DNA from: Curtobacterium caseinilyticum
GTDB lineage: Bacteria > Actinomycetota > Actinomycetes > Actinomycetales > Microbacteriaceae
Reading direction: 5' to 3'
Assembly: GCF_030363035.1 (NCBI RefSeq)
Contig: NZ_JAUCMN010000003.1
Span: 1 to 64,000 of the forward strand
DNA: 64,000 bases
In this document: one piece after another, positions 55,344 to 63,953 of the stretch
Layout: every line of letters starts with the position of its first letter
How positions within the stretch are numbered: the stretch's first letter is position 1
Made by a program: the position numbers and the translations under genes
The notes under the pieces: generated by a model
The model's database searches: none
What the model saw: the letters and a program-made list of their open reading frames with translations, nothing else
Told to the model about the DNA's origin: nothing

Positions 55344-58300
55344 TCAGTTGCCGTTCTCAGCCTCCGTGGCCGCCTCGATGGCCTCCTGCAGGCGCTTGTC
55401 CGCCTCGGCAGCGGCGACCAGGTCGTTGTCCGCGTACGCCTTCTGCCGGTCGTCGAGCGCGCTCTTCGCATCGGCCAGTGCGCGCTGGAGCGCCTGGTTG
55501 TCGGTGCCGCTCGACGAGCCGCCGGAGGCGCCGGACTCGGACCCACCGGAGGTGTCCGACCCACCGGAGGTGTCCGACCCGCCGGACGAGGAACCACCCG
55601 ACGAGTCCGACCCGCCGGACGAACCGGAACCGTCGGACGAGCCCGAACCACTCGACGAACCCGAACCACTCGAAGCGCCCTGGTCACCGGCGGAGGCACC
55701 GGAGTCGCCGCCGAACAGCTCGTTGAGCGCCTGGTCGAGGGTGTCCTCGAACGCGATCTTGTCCCCGAAGGCGACGAGCACCTTCTGCAGCAGCGGGTAG
55801 GAACCGCTCGACGTCGACTGCACGTACACGGGCTGGACGTAGAGGAAGCCGCCGCCGACGGGCAGGGTCAGCAGGTTGCCCTGCTTCACCGTCGAGTTGC
55901 CCCGCTTCAGGATGTTCAGCTCCTGCGACACGGTGGTGTCACCGTTGAAGAGGCTCTGCACCTGCGCCGGGCCCGGGATGTTGTCGGTCTTCGGCATGGT
56001 CAGCAGCGTGAGCTTGCCGTAGTTCGACGCCTTCTCGCCCTTGCCGGCACCACCGGCGTCCGAGTCCACGGCGAGGTACCCGGTCAGCACGTTGCGGTTG
56101 TTCGCCCCGGCCGACTGCTGCGGGATGTACGTCGTGTAGAGCGAGTACGCGGTGTCCTGCCCCGGCACCTTCATCGTCAGGTAGTACGGGTCCTGCAGGT
56201 TGCCCTGCGTGGGCGTCGTCCTGGTGCCGAGCGCGTTCGTCGTGGTCTGCGACGTCGTGTCCGTCGTGGTGTCGCCGTCGGAGTCGGACGTGCCCGTGGT
56301 CGTCTCCTGCGGGGTGTTCCACGCGTCGTCACCTGAGTAGAACGAGTTCGCGTTCGTCACGTGGTACGTGCCGAGGATGGACCGCTGCACCTTGAACAGG
56401 TCGGTCGGGTAGCGCACGTGGTCGAGGAGCTCGGCGCTCATCTGCGACACCGGCTCCGTCGACGTGGGGAAGATCTTCTGCCACGTCTTGAGCACCGGGT
56501 CCTGGGTGTCCCACGCGTAGAGCGTCACCTTGCCGGTGTACGCGTCGACGGTGGCCTTCACCGAGTTGCGGATGTAGTTCACCTGGTCGGTGCGGAACGC
56601 CGACGAGTCGGTACCGGCGACCGTGTCCGACAGGCTCTGGCTCTGCGAGTACGGGTAGGCGTCGCTGGTCGTGTAGCCGTCCACGATCCACTGGATGCGG
56701 TGGTCGACGATCGCCGGGTACGCGTCGCTGTCGAGCTTCAGGTACGGCGCGACCTTCTGCACACGCTGGATCGGGTCGCGGTCGTACAGGATCTGCGAGT
56801 CCTTGTTCACCGCGTTCGACAGCAGGATCTGCTCGGACTGGAACTTCGCCGCGTAGACCAGGCGGTTGAAGAAGTTGCCGAGGCTCGGTCCGCCGTCGCC
56901 CTGGTAGGTCGTGGTGGCGTTGCCGCCGTCGCTGTCGTCCGAACCTGCGGGGTAGTCGAGCTCGATGTCCTTCGCGTTCTCGGGCCCGCCGACGATCGAG
57001 TAGGGCGGCGAGGTCTCCCCGAAGTAGACCCGCTCCTGGTAGTTGCCGAGCTCGCCGTTCGACGGGATGCCGGACTCCAGGAACACCGGCTTGCCGTCGC
57101 TGGCGCGCTGGTTGCCGTACGCCGCGGTGACCCCGAAGCCGTGCGTGTAGACGAACGTGCGGTTGTACTGCGTGTTCGCCTGCGAGCTGAGGCCCTCGAG
57201 GTCGATGTCGCGGACCGCGATGACGGTGTCCTCGGTCTGTCCCTTGACGTCGTAGCGGTCGACGTCCAGCTCCTTCGGGAACTGGTAGTACTGCCGGTAC
57301 TGCTGCAGCTGGCTGAAGGTGTCGGAGACGATCTTCGGGTCGATCAGACGGATGTTCGCGGTGGTCTGGGCGTCCTGCGCCAGGGCGCCGGAGCTGGCCT
57401 CGGTCGTGGCGTCGTAGTTCTGCTCCTGGACGCCGCTCACGCCGTAGGCGTCCCGCGTGGCCTTGATGTTCCGCTCGATGTAGGCGGATTCGTAGGTGCG
57501 CTCCGACGGCTTCACCTGGATGCGCTGCACGATCCACGGGTAGATGCCGCCGATCACGATCGCGGCGACGAGCAGCAGGCCGGTGCCGACGATCGAGATG
57601 CGCCACCGGCCGATCACGGCGGTGACGATGAACAGGACGGCGACGATCGCCGCGATGCCGGCCATGATCTCGCGACCCGGGATGACCGCGTTCACGTCGG
57701 TGTACTGCGCACCGGTGATGAGCGGGTTGTCCTTGGTCAGCGCGGCGTACTGGTCGAGCCAGAGGCTGACGGCCTGCAGCGCGACGTAGACGGCGGCGGT
57801 CACCGCGAGCTGGATGCGCGCAGCGCGGGAGATGCGGACCTCGCGCCCACCGAAGCGGAGCGCGCCGTAGAGGTAGGTCGCGGCGAGGGCGGCGATGCCC
57901 GCGATGAGCACGACGGCCGACGCGTACGCGACGACCGAGCGCCAGAACGGCAGCTCGAAGACGTAGAAGCCGATGTCGAGCCCGAACTGCGGGTCCTTCG
58001 TGCCGAAGGGCGTCCGGTTGAAGTACTCGAGCACCATGCTCCAGCGTCCGGCGGTCGCCAGGCCGGCGAACAGCCCGAGCACGACCGGGATGCCGATCAT
58101 GACGGCACGGCGCAGCGGCTCGATGACCTGCTGGTACCGGTCGAGCTGCGAGTTGAGCTTCGCGTACACCGGGCGGAACCGGAACGCGAGCGCGATGCTG
58201 ATGTACACCGGGATCGCCATGCCGAGGAACCCGGCGACGAACATGAGCGTCCCCGCGATCCAGCGCGTGGTGAGGACCTGCTGGAAGCCGAGCTGCGCGA

Positions 58301-58445
58301 ACCACGCGTAGTCGGTGTACAGGCTGGCGAAGATGAAGAAGCCGATCACCAGTGCGGCCAGCACGATGATCGTGACCACGATCGGGACCCGCGGCGAACG
58401 CCGCCCAGATGGTGAGGGACCCGAGGCGGACGAGGTTGTCGTCAC
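55344..58445 (-). CDS. UPF0182 family membrane protein
   Basis: 1033 residues, GTG start. Seven membrane helices in the first 300 residues (starting VPIVVTIIVLAALVIGFFIF), then a large extracytoplasmic part with VEYFNRTPFGTKDPQFGLDI-like and ERNIKATRDAYGV segments diagnostic of UPF0182 (mycobacterial Rv3193c type). About 870-970 is a Ser/Gly/Asp-rich spacer of GSGSSDGSGS type, and the end is a short charged helix with RALADAKSALDDRQKAYADN. Function unknown; the family is always near the YlbL-type protease and DUF2342. Confidence 0.93.
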   Translation of the reverse strand: MTTTSSASGPSPSGRRSPRVPIVVTIIVLAALVIGFFIFASLYTDYAWFAQLGFQQVLTTRWIAGTLMFVAGFLGMAIPVYISIALAFRFRPVYAKLNSQLDRYQQVIEPLRRAVMIGIPVVLGLFAGLATAGRWSMVLEYFNRTPFGTKDPQFGLDIGFYVFELPFWRSVVAYASAVVLIAGIAALAATYLYGALRFGGREVRISRAARIQLAVTAAVYVALQAVSLWLDQYAALTKDNPLITGAQYTDVNAVIPGREIMAGIAAIVAVLFIVTAVIGRWRISIVGTGLLLVAAIVIGGIYPWIVQRIQVKPSERTYESAYIERNIKATRDAYGVSGVQEQNYDATTEASSGALAQDAQTTANIRLIDPKIVSDTFSQLQQYRQYYQFPKELDVDRYDVKGQTEDTVIAVRDIDLEGLSSQANTQYNRTFVYTHGFGVTAAYGNQRASDGKPVFLESGIPSNGELGNYQERVYFGETSPPYSIVGGPENAKDIELDYPAGSDDSDGGNATTTYQGDGGPSLGNFFNRLVYAAKFQSEQILLSNAVNKDSQILYDRDPIQRVQKVAPYLKLDSDAYPAIVDHRIQWIVDGYTTSDAYPYSQSQSLSDTVAGTDSSAFRTDQVNYIRNSVKATVDAYTGKVTLYAWDTQDPVLKTWQKIFPTSTEPVSQMSAELLDHVRYPTDLFKVQRSILGTYHVTNANSFYSGDDAWNTPQETTTGTSDSDGDTTTDTTSQTTTNALGTRTTPTQGNLQDPYYLTMKVPGQDTAYSLYTTYIPQQSAGANNRNVLTGYLAVDSDAGGAGKGEKASNYGKLTLLTMPKTDNIPGPAQVQSLFNGDTTVSQELNILKRGNSTVKQGNLLTLPVGGGFLYVQPVYVQSTSSGSYPLLQKVLVAFGDKIAFEDTLDQALNELFGGDSGASAGDQGASSGSGSSSGSGSSDGSGSSGGSDSSGGSSSGGSDTSGGSDTSGGSESGASGGSSSGTDNQALQRALADAKSALDDRQKAYADNDLVAAAEADKRLQEAIEAATEAENGN

Positions 58446-58505
58446 TTGATGTGCTCCAGACGTGTCGGACCGGCGGGCCCGGCGCGGCGGGCCGTCAGTG
58501 CCCCG

Positions 58506-58533
58506 ATCCTATTGGTCTGGACCGACAGTCAAA
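58506..58533 (-). promoter_or_regulatory. promoter of the UPF0182 gene
   Basis: Minus strand: TTTGAC (58528-58533) or TTGACT one base downstream, spacer 15-16 bp, -10 TAGGAT (58506-58511). The leader would be about 55 nt. The rest of the 194-bp gap holds GC-rich hairpin sequence after the protease gene. Confidence 0.55.
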
Positions 58534-58639
58534 CTGTACGGGGACTCAGGAAGGCGGTCCGAGCCTCCCGTCCGGAGCAGGCGACCGCCTGGAGGCGCGA
58601 CCCGCGCCCGCCACGCCGCCCGCGTCGCGACGGTGGCGC

Positions 58640-59749
58640 TCAGGAGCCGCAGCGCGCCAGACCGGCGGTGCTCTTGCCCGACGCGATGGTCTGCAGGTCG
58701 GTCACCGCCTGGTCCAGCGTGGCCACCTTGTACACGTCGAGCCCGTCCGGGACGTGCCCGACGACCTCGTCGCAGTTGTCGGCCGGTGCGAGGAAGACCG
58801 TGGCGCCGGCCTCCTTCGCACCGTACAGCTTCTGCCGGATGCCACCGATCGGGCCGACCTCACCGTCGGCGGTGATCGTGCCGGTGCCCGCGACGTGCTT
58901 GCCGCCGTTCAGCTCGCCCGGGGTCAGTTCGTCGATGATCCCGAGCGCGAACATCATCCCCGCTGACGGTCCGCCGACGTCCTGGAGGGCGATCTCCACC
59001 TCGAACGGGAAGTCGTACTGCTCGGTGACGCCGACCCCGAGCAGCGCGGTGCCCTGTTCCTCGCGCGGCGTGACCTGCACGGTGCGGCTCGCACCGTCGC
59101 GTTCGATGGTGACGGTCGCCGGTGACGACGTCCCGTGCTCCGCCACCGCTGCCCGCAGCGACCCCGCGTCGACGTTGGTGGTGAGCTGTCGGCCGTCGAA
59201 CGCCGTGATGACGTCGCCCTTCCGGATGACCCCGTCGGCGGCGGACCCCTGCTGCACCGAACCGACCTCGAGCCGGGTGGGCAGGCGCTCGCCCTGGTGG
59301 ATGAGCGCCGCGGCCACGGCCGACTGCTGCGAGGACTGCATGGCGGCCGCGTCCTGCTGGTTCACCTGCTCGGTCGTGGTGCCCTCGGGGTAGACCGCGC
59401 TGGCCGGGATCACGGCCTCGGACTCCGAGAACAGCGCACGGATGACGCTCGTCCACGACGGGCGGTTCGTCGCGTCGCCCTGGATGCCGACCGTGAGCAT
59501 GTCGAGCGCGCCCGACGTCGGGTAGGTCCTGGCGCCGTCGATCTGGATGAGCTCGACGTCCTTCGCGTCCTTGCCCTGGCCCTGCCGCTGGGTGCCGATC
59601 GTGTTGTACACCGGACCCGGCACCTCGATCAGGTACGGGCTCGGCAGGAAGCTCGCCAGCAGCCCGAGCACCACCGCTCCGACGACGAACGCCCAGCCGA
59701 TGGTGCGTGCACGGGAACGACGACGGGGCTCGGGGGCGAAGAGGGTCAC
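58640..59749 (-). CDS. YlbL-like PDZ/Lon-type (S16) membrane protease
   Basis: 369 residues with GTG start behind GGAAGGA. A membrane anchor (about 17-36) precedes a PDZ domain (about 160-230; VIRKGDVITAFDGRQL) and a Lon-like protease domain with Ser262 (DVGGPSAGMMF) and Lys307 (GGIRQKLYGAKEAG) as the Ser-Lys dyad. It faces outward and probably trims membrane-protein substrates in quality control. Upstream of UPF0182 and divergent from DUF2342, as in mycobacteria (Rv3194c). Confidence 0.93.
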   Translation of the reverse strand: MTLFAPEPRRRSRARTIGWAFVVGAVVLGLLASFLPSPYLIEVPGPVYNTIGTQRQGQGKDAKDVELIQIDGARTYPTSGALDMLTVGIQGDATNRPSWTSVIRALFSESEAVIPASAVYPEGTTTEQVNQQDAAAMQSSQQSAVAAALIHQGERLPTRLEVGSVQQGSAADGVIRKGDVITAFDGRQLTTNVDAGSLRAAVAEHGTSSPATVTIERDGASRTVQVTPREEQGTALLGVGVTEQYDFPFEVEIALQDVGGPSAGMMFALGIIDELTPGELNGGKHVAGTGTITADGEVGPIGGIRQKLYGAKEAGATVFLAPADNCDEVVGHVPDGLDVYKVATLDQAVTDLQTIASGKSTAGLARCGS

Positions 59750-59770
59750 GGACGTCCTTCCACGGGGCTT

Positions 59771-59891
59771 CTCGCCCGCGCGCTGGCGGGCGGTTGCCCG
59801 CGCACTGGCGGGCGGGCGCCCGCGCACCGGCGAGCGGTCGCCCGCACGCAGGCAGGCCGGTGGTCCGCTCGCACACTGGCGGGCTGTTCGC
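59771..59891. repeat. 22-bp repeats around CTGGCGGGCGG
   Basis: The word CTGGCGGGCGG or variant occurs at 59783, 59805, 59827 (22-bp steps) and again at 59876, alternating with CGCCCGCGC-type complements, so each unit is self-complementary. It lies in the divergent gap between the PDZ protease and DUF2342 genes. It is distinct from the 56-bp elements. Confidence 0.7.
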
Positions 59892-59955
59892 CCTCGGCGC
59901 AGCGTTCCGGGCGTCCCCACGGGGGCGTCCCAGGTGCGGCCCCGTGAGCAGCGAT

Positions 59956-59961
59956 TAGCGT
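59956..59961 (+). promoter_or_regulatory. -10 box of leaderless DUF2342 transcript
   Basis: TAGCGT, 7 nt before the ATG at 59969. Confidence 0.6.
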
Positions 59962-59968
59962 AGTCCGC

Positions 59969-61348
59969 ATGCCTGATGAACCGCAGCCGGGGCCGGACGA
60001 CGACTTCCAGGAGATGCTGCGCAAGCTGCTCTCCGGAGAGGGACAGATCGACCCGTCGCAGCTCGCGGGCGCCGCCGGCCTGCCGAACGACCCGGCGTTC
60101 GTGGCGAACCTGATGAGCCAGCTGCAGCGGGCGGCGCAGACGGGCGGCGACGGCATCGACTTCTCGGTCGCGGCCGAGCGCGCGACCGCGATCGCCCGCG
60201 ACGGCGGCCACCCCGTCGACCCGGCGACGTCGCAGGCGTCCGACCAGGCGTTCCAGGTCGCGGCGCTGTGGCTCGACGAGGCGACCAGCGTCCCGGAGCT
60301 CACCGCCACGCCGAGCCTGTACACGCGTGAGCAGTGGGCGAAGGCGACCACCCCGGTGTGGGCACAGATCGCGGAACCGGTCGCGCTGAGCATCTCCGAC
60401 GCGCTGACCGAGGCGATCGAGCAGCGGGCCCCGGAGCAGCTCAAGGCGATGCTCGGCGACGTGTCGAAGGCCATGCGCGGGGTCGGCGGGGCGCTCTTCG
60501 CGATCCAGCTCGGACAGGTGGTCGGCCAGCTCTCGAAGGAGGTCGTGTCCGGTGGTGACGTCGGCGTGCCGCTCCTCGACGAGCAGGTCGCGGCGCTCGT
60601 GCCGCAGAACGTCGCCGAGTTCGCCGAGGGCCTCGACGTGCCCGAGGACGAGGTCCGCATCTACCTCGCGGTCCGCGAGCTCGCGCACGCTCGACTCTTC
60701 CGGTCGGCGCGGTGGCTCCGCCTGCACATCATCTCGTCGATCACCGACTACGCCCGCGGCATCCACATCCCGTTCGACCGGGTCGAGGAACTGGCGTCGG
60801 AGATCGACCCGACGAACCAGGAGCAGCTCCGCGACGCGCTGGCGTCGGGCGCGCTCATCCCGCCGCGCACCCCTGAGCAGGAGGCGGCGCTCGGGCGGCT
60901 CGAGACGATGCTCGCGCTCGTCGAGGGCTGGGTCGACACCGTCACCGCGGCCGCCACCACGCGCCTGCCGAAGTCCGACGCGATCGCCGAGATGGTCCGT
61001 CGACGCCGTGCCGCGGGTGGCCCCGCCGAGTCCGCGTTCGCCACGCTCGTCGGACTCGAGCTCCGCCCCCGTCGGCTGCGCGAGGCCGCAGCGCTGTGGC
61101 AGAAGGTCACCGCGGAGCTCGGGGCCGAGGAGCGCGACGCGCTGTGGGCGCACTTCGACGCCGTCCCGACGTCGGAGGACGTCGACGACCCGGACGCCTT
61201 CGTCCTGCGGCTCCGGAACCCCGGCCACTCCGCCGAGGACGACGCGTTCGACAAGGCCCTCGAGGACCTGCTCAACGACACGACGGGCGACCGACCGGTC
61301 GAGGACGAGTCGGGTGGCATCGAGGGCGACCCGGACTCCTCGAAGTAG
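59969..61348 (+). CDS. zinc-dependent metalloprotease-like protein (DUF2342)
   Basis: 459 residues. The zincin motif appears as VRELAHARLF: Glu and the second His are kept but the first His of HExxH is Arg, as in the DUF2342/Zincin_2 family. A helical N-terminal region has an FQEMLRKLLSGEGQIDPSQL stretch, and the C-terminus is acidic. Protease activity is unproven and the altered motif makes it uncertain. Equivalent to mycobacterial Rv3195. A hairpin terminator follows. Confidence 0.93.
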   Translation: MPDEPQPGPDDDFQEMLRKLLSGEGQIDPSQLAGAAGLPNDPAFVANLMSQLQRAAQTGGDGIDFSVAAERATAIARDGGHPVDPATSQASDQAFQVAALWLDEATSVPELTATPSLYTREQWAKATTPVWAQIAEPVALSISDALTEAIEQRAPEQLKAMLGDVSKAMRGVGGALFAIQLGQVVGQLSKEVVSGGDVGVPLLDEQVAALVPQNVAEFAEGLDVPEDEVRIYLAVRELAHARLFRSARWLRLHIISSITDYARGIHIPFDRVEELASEIDPTNQEQLRDALASGALIPPRTPEQEAALGRLETMLALVEGWVDTVTAAATTRLPKSDAIAEMVRRRRAAGGPAESAFATLVGLELRPRRLREAAALWQKVTAELGAEERDALWAHFDAVPTSEDVDDPDAFVLRLRNPGHSAEDDAFDKALEDLLNDTTGDRPVEDESGGIEGDPDSSK

Positions 61349-61364
61349 TTCTCCACAGATGGCG

Positions 61365-61391
61365 ACGGCCGGTCCCCGCGGGACCGGCCGT
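61365..61391 (+). terminator. hairpin between DUF2342 and the cyclodehydratase-like gene
   Basis: A perfect 12-bp stem (61365-61376 with 61380-61391) with a CGC loop, 16 nt after the stop. Confidence 0.75.
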
Positions 61392-61408
61392 TCCGTCACG
61401 GTGGGGAC

Positions 61409-62266
61409 ATGGGCATCCGCATCGACCCCACGCTCGAGTTCGTCTGGCGCGACCCGGGGACCGTGCAGCTCGGCGTCGACCCGCCGCGCGCCGTCGTCCC
61501 GGTGCCGACCGTGGCCGAGGAACGCTTCCTCTGTGCGCTGCGCCGTGAGACGAGTCGTGACGCCCTGACCGCGTTGGCCGTCACGACCGGGTGCCGGCCG
61601 GAGGTCGCCGCGCGGGTGCTCGGTGACGCCTCCCCCGCCGTCGTCGAGGTCCTGCCGGAACCACTCGCCCGGGTCGAGGTCCACGGGCCGGGGGTGCTGG
61701 CCGACACGATCGCGGAGCTGCTCTCGGGCGAGGGCGTCACCGTCGCCCGGACCTCGGCCCCCCGCGGCGGTCCGGTCGTGCTGCCCGATCCGGCGCCGGC
61801 GCTGGCGATCGTCGTCGCGGACCACGTCGTCGACCCCGCCCTGCGCTCCGCGTGGGCCCGACGCGACACCCCGCACCTCGCCCTGGTCGTCGGGGACGGT
61901 CGGATCCGGCTCGGGCCCGTCGTGGTCCCGGGCGCCGGACCGTGCCTCCAGTGCCTCGAGTACGCCCGCGTCGACGAGGACCCGGCGTGGCCGACGCTCG
62001 CTGCACAGGTCTGGGGTCGTCCCGCAGCCCCGCTGTCGTCGTGGCGCCTCGCCGCGATCGCCTCGGCAGCGACCCGGATGCTCGTGCAGCGGCTGCCGTC
62101 GACGACGCAGGAACCCGGAACGGAGCAGGTGCTGTTCGACCGTGACGACCTGGCGGTCAGCCTGCTGCCGGTGGCTCCGCACCCGCGGTGTGCGTGTCGA
62201 GCGCTGCCAGGAACCGGCTCGGTGCCCGGGCCCCCCCTCGCGTGGAACCCTGTCGCGACCACGTGA
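61409..62266 (+). CDS. orphan ThiF/cyclodehydratase-like protein
   Basis: 285 residues. The layout matches the E1-like ocin-ThiF half of azole-forming cyclodehydratases: an N-terminal helical part (about 30-75), a Rossmann-like segment (VVEVLPEPLARVEVHGPGVL onward), a zinc site from CLQC (179-182) and CAC (261-263), and the typical VVPGAGPCLQCLEYARVDED stretch. No YcaO partner or RiPP precursor is nearby. The position corresponds to Rv3196 of mycobacteria, itself uncharacterised. The last 110 bases overlap the 3-prime end of the convergent helicase gene. The ATG follows a GGTGGGG site. Confidence 0.82.
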   Translation: MGIRIDPTLEFVWRDPGTVQLGVDPPRAVVPVPTVAEERFLCALRRETSRDALTALAVTTGCRPEVAARVLGDASPAVVEVLPEPLARVEVHGPGVLADTIAELLSGEGVTVARTSAPRGGPVVLPDPAPALAIVVADHVVDPALRSAWARRDTPHLALVVGDGRIRLGPVVVPGAGPCLQCLEYARVDEDPAWPTLAAQVWGRPAAPLSSWRLAAIASAATRMLVQRLPSTTQEPGTEQVLFDRDDLAVSLLPVAPHPRCACRALPGTGSVPGPPLAWNPVATT

Positions 62267-63953
62267 TCGTCACCGACCGGCGTGCGCGGGTCAGGCCGAC
62301 GTAGAACAGGCGGCGTTCCTCGTCGACCTCGGCGTCGGTGGTGGCGTGCGAGATCGGCAGCAGCCCCTCTGCCGCGCCGACCACCACGACGTTCGGCCAC
62401 TCCAGGCCCTTCGACGAGTGCAGGGTCGCGAGCGTCACCGCGTCGAGCTCCGGCTCGTGGTGGGTCGCCGCCCGGTCCACCAGGTCCTGCGTGAACTGCT
62501 GCATCGTCGTGCCCGCCGGCGCGGCCTCCGCCAGCCCGTAGACCGCCTGCAGCGCCTCCCACTGGTCGCGGACCGCGCCGGTGCCCTCCGGCGGCGTCGG
62601 CGACCAACCGCTCAGCTGGAGCACGAGCCCCACGCGCCGAGTGAGCTCGTCGTCGGTCTGCCGGACCGCCTCGCCGCGCATGTGGTGCACGGCGAGCTTC
62701 ACCTCCGGCCGGTCGAAGAACCGCGTGCCGCCCTGCACGCGGTACGGGATCCCGGCACGACCGAGGGCGGACTCGAGCGCCGCCGACTGCGCACCGACGC
62801 GGAACAGCACGGCGCAGTCACCGAACGAGGCCCCGGCCGCGACGAGTTCGCCGATGCGCCGGGCGACGGTCTGCGCCTCGTCGCCGTCGTGCACGCACGG
62901 CAGGACCTCGGGTTCCGGTCCGGGCTCGCGGGTCTGTGCGACCAGGTCGAGCGCACCCGGCTGCCCGCGCATGAGCGTGTTCGCCGCGTGCACGACCTCG
63001 CGCGTGGAGCGGTAGTTCCGCTCGAGCCGCACGACGGAGCCGCGGGGGAACTCCGAACCGAAGCCGAGCAGGTACCGGCTCGAGGCCCCGGCGAAGGAGT
63101 AGATCGTCTGGCTGGCGTCCCCGACCACGCAGACGTCGTCGCGACCACCGAGCCACGCACGGAGCAGGTCGTGCTGCACGGGCGAGACGTCCTGGTACTC
63201 GTCGACCACGAAGAACCGGTACTGCTGCCGGACGTACGACGCCACCCGGGGCTCGGACTCGACCATGCCGAGCGTCGCGAGCAGGACGTCCTCGAAGTCG
63301 AGCTGCCGACGGTCGTCCTTGAGCTGCTCGTAGGCGCGCATGAGGTCGACGACGCGCCGCGCCGGGGTGTCCCGCGGCATCACGCGGTCGACGGCTGCCG
63401 CCTCGTACTCGTCGTAGGTCAGCATCTGCACCTTGCGCCACTCGACCTCGGCGGCCAGGTCCCGCAGCACCGGGGTGTCGACGTGGATGCCGACGGTGTC
63501 CGCCGCGTGCGCGATCACCCGGCCCTTGGACTCGACGATCCGTGGGGCGTGCCCGCCGACGGTGTCCGGCCAGAAGTAGCTGAGCTGCGCCATGGCGGCC
63601 GCGTGGAAGGTGCGCGCCTGCACCGTGCCCGCGCCGAGCGCCCGCAGTCGCGACCGCAGCTCACCCGCCGCGCGGGCGGTGAACGTCAGCGCGAGGACGT
63701 GGTTCGGCGAGTAGGTCCCCGTCGCGACCCCGTACGCGATGCGGTGGGTGATCGCGCGGGTCTTGCCGGTGCCGGCTCCGGCGAGCACGGCGACCGGTCC
63801 GAGGAGCGTCCGCGCGACGGTCTGCTGCTCGGCGTCGAGGGCCGCGAGGAGCTCGTCGGGCGAGGGCGGACGCGCGGCAGCGGCCGAGGGCCCGCGCTGG
63901 GCCGCCCCGCGCGGCGCCGTCCCGCGCGGGACGTCGGCACGTGCGTCGGTCAC
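62157..63953 (-). CDS. uvrD2: UvrD2-like superfamily I DNA helicase without HRDC domain
   Basis: 598 residues with GTG start. Walker A is AGAGTGKTRAITHR; further SF1 motifs are FTARAAGELRSRLRALG, VVDEYQDVSPVQHDLL, GDASQTIYSFAGAS, LERNYRSTREVV, TLHSSKGLEWPNVVV and LFYVGLTRARRSV. It is a 3-to-5 helicase for repair or replication restart. Mycobacterial UvrD2 (about 700 residues) continues into a tetracysteine and HRDC domain; here the chain ends soon after motif VI. The GTG at 63953 overlaps the previous stop (GTGA); a GTG nine codons earlier also exists. The 3-prime 110 bases overlap the opposite gene. Confidence 0.93.
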   Translation of the reverse strand: MTDARADVPRGTAPRGAAQRGPSAAAARPPSPDELLAALDAEQQTVARTLLGPVAVLAGAGTGKTRAITHRIAYGVATGTYSPNHVLALTFTARAAGELRSRLRALGAGTVQARTFHAAAMAQLSYFWPDTVGGHAPRIVESKGRVIAHAADTVGIHVDTPVLRDLAAEVEWRKVQMLTYDEYEAAAVDRVMPRDTPARRVVDLMRAYEQLKDDRRQLDFEDVLLATLGMVESEPRVASYVRQQYRFFVVDEYQDVSPVQHDLLRAWLGGRDDVCVVGDASQTIYSFAGASSRYLLGFGSEFPRGSVVRLERNYRSTREVVHAANTLMRGQPGALDLVAQTREPGPEPEVLPCVHDGDEAQTVARRIGELVAAGASFGDCAVLFRVGAQSAALESALGRAGIPYRVQGGTRFFDRPEVKLAVHHMRGEAVRQTDDELTRRVGLVLQLSGWSPTPPEGTGAVRDQWEALQAVYGLAEAAPAGTTMQQFTQDLVDRAATHHEPELDAVTLATLHSSKGLEWPNVVVVGAAEGLLPISHATTDAEVDEERRLFYVGLTRARRSVTITWSRQGSTRGGARAPSRFLAALDTHTAGAEPPAAG

